Positions 63,624-64,000 of a stretch of 64,000 nt of DNA are shown piece by piece. The stretch lies in contig NZ_AP025490.1 in NCBI RefSeq assembly GCF_024347495.1, positions 1,426,001 through 1,490,000 of the forward strand, read 5' to 3'. The DNA is from Vibrio gallaecicus. Its GTDB lineage: Bacteria > Pseudomonadota > Gammaproteobacteria > Enterobacterales > Vibrionaceae. The notes under the pieces are model-generated. The model ran no database searches. It was not told where the DNA came from and was given only the letters and a program-made list of their open reading frames with translations. The position numbers and the translations under genes were made by a program. Positions within the stretch are counted from its first letter, which is position 1. Each line of letters opens with the position of its first letter.

Positions 63624-63676
63624 CATTGCTAAATACTTGTCATTAGCTAAATACTTGTTAGTTGCTACATATTAGT
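63624..63676. repeat. Imperfect 17-18 bp tandem repeat (3 units)
   Basis: Two near-identical units, CATTGCTAAATACTTGT (63624-63640) and CATTAGCTAAATACTTGT (63641-63658), then a diverged third (63659-63676). They lie between the terminator and the end of the CBS-domain gene. Confidence 0.7.
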
Positions 63677-63730
63677 ATGTGAAACATTAGTTGATGAAAT
63701 ACGCATGAGTAAGAGGCTATTTATGTTTCA

Positions 63731-64000
63731 TTAAGCTGCTGTGTGTAGCTGAAAATTGCCCGTTAACGCATTGTAGAATTCACTGTTATCCAGAATACCG
63801 ACTAACTGGTTGTTTTCTACTAGCAGGATAGGGTGATCACTCAGCTGTTTGAGTTTAATAGCATCACGCATACCAATCTCCGGGCTCGCGATGACAAGCG
63901 TTGAATTATCAATCGCAGTAAGGTCGTTTTCAGTTTCATTCCATTCAACCATAGTAAGCTCTGGTTGACCTTTAAGACTCAATTGACCTTGGTTTTGGTT
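63731..64000 (-). CDS. C-terminal part of a CBS-domain protein, probably a choline/glycine-betaine ABC transporter ATPase
   Basis: The reading frame is open to the window edge, so about 89 residues of the C-terminus are seen. They form a CBS-like fold (S-D-H-P-I-L-L-V-E-N-N-Q-L-V-G-I-L-D). In Vibrio such tails occur on ProV/ChoV ATPases at the end of betaine uptake operons, which would fit the orientation and following terminator. No ATPase motif is inside the window, so the family call is tentative. Confidence 0.5.
   Translation of the reverse strand, partial: NQNQGQLSLKGQPELTMVEWNETENDLTAIDNSTLVIASPEIGMRDAIKLKQLSDHPILLVENNQLVGILDNSEFYNALTGNFQLHTAA

Overview
The window looks like part of a chromosome of a marine Vibrio (Vibrionaceae, Gammaproteobacteria). 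The gene content (hut operon, DUF2058, cobTSU with btuCD, lone astE, hpd-hmg tyrosine operon, metA with a MetJ operator, CosR-like MarR regulator), the moderately AT-rich base composition, tight operons and hairpin-plus-T-run terminators all fit. No rRNA, insertion sequence, integrase, phage or CRISPR array was seen. One tRNA (Val, GAC) is present. Both window edges cut genes: hutU on the left and a CBS-domain transporter ATPase on the right.

Layout. 1-3.3 kb: histidine utilization (hutU, hutG, hutI, hutC) with two likely HutC operators. 3.5-14.3 kb: envelope and regulatory genes (Spo0M-like, DUF3187, small lipoprotein, XRE regulator, a periplasmic molybdopterin-fold protein overlapping a diguanylate cyclase, DUF2058, LysR/aldo-keto reductase pair, TcyP cystine carrier). 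14.5-23.6 kb: corrinoid salvage and uptake (cobT-cobS-cobU-cobC, btuCD) interrupted by pepF and astE. 23.7-35.5 kb: mostly single housekeeping genes (MazG-like, GAF-GGDEF, DUF1415, MFS/LysR, glutaredoxin, YgjP, RlmF, PilW-like, MetA, M20 peptidase). 36.1-40.2 kb: complete tyrosine/homogentisate route hpd-hmgA-fah-maiA behind two TyrR-like boxes. 40.4-42.8 kb: solute-binding protein, small proteins and tRNA-Val.

43.1-54.4 kb is the most interesting block. Two divergent operons encode a BCCT betaine-type carrier, a luciferase-like flavin monooxygenase, a DUF1330 protein and a GntR regulator on one side, and a DUF1185 protein, alpha/beta hydrolase, aldehyde dehydrogenase, flavin reductase, succinate-semialdehyde-type dehydrogenase, carboxymuconolactone-decarboxylase-like protein, Nudix hydrolase and RibB on the other. 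The enzyme set matches, class by class, the trigonelline (N-methylnicotinate) ring-opening pathway TgnABCDE as I recall it from Acinetobacter. Here it is coupled to a BCCT carrier and to a riboflavin-synthesis gene without an FMN riboswitch. Two copies of the palindrome TGGTATACCA in the divergent promoter region are a plausible GntR operator pair. I read this as a catabolic island for an N-methylpyridinium betaine (trigonelline, homarine or relative).

54.5-64 kb: AraC/GyrI-like regulator, TonB-dependent siderophore receptor with a Fur-like box, sugar acetyltransferase, CosR-like MarR repressor, a secreted multidomain endonuclease I, and a Tat-exported nitroreductase-like protein divergent from its own MarR regulator across a long near-perfect palindrome.

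A second theme is short tandem repetition. Intergenic arrays have 8-9 bp units (four loci), and at least five genes (hutG, cobT, rlmF, an 86-residue membrane protein, maiA) carry in-frame 15-18 bp imperfect repeats that add loop segments to conserved proteins.
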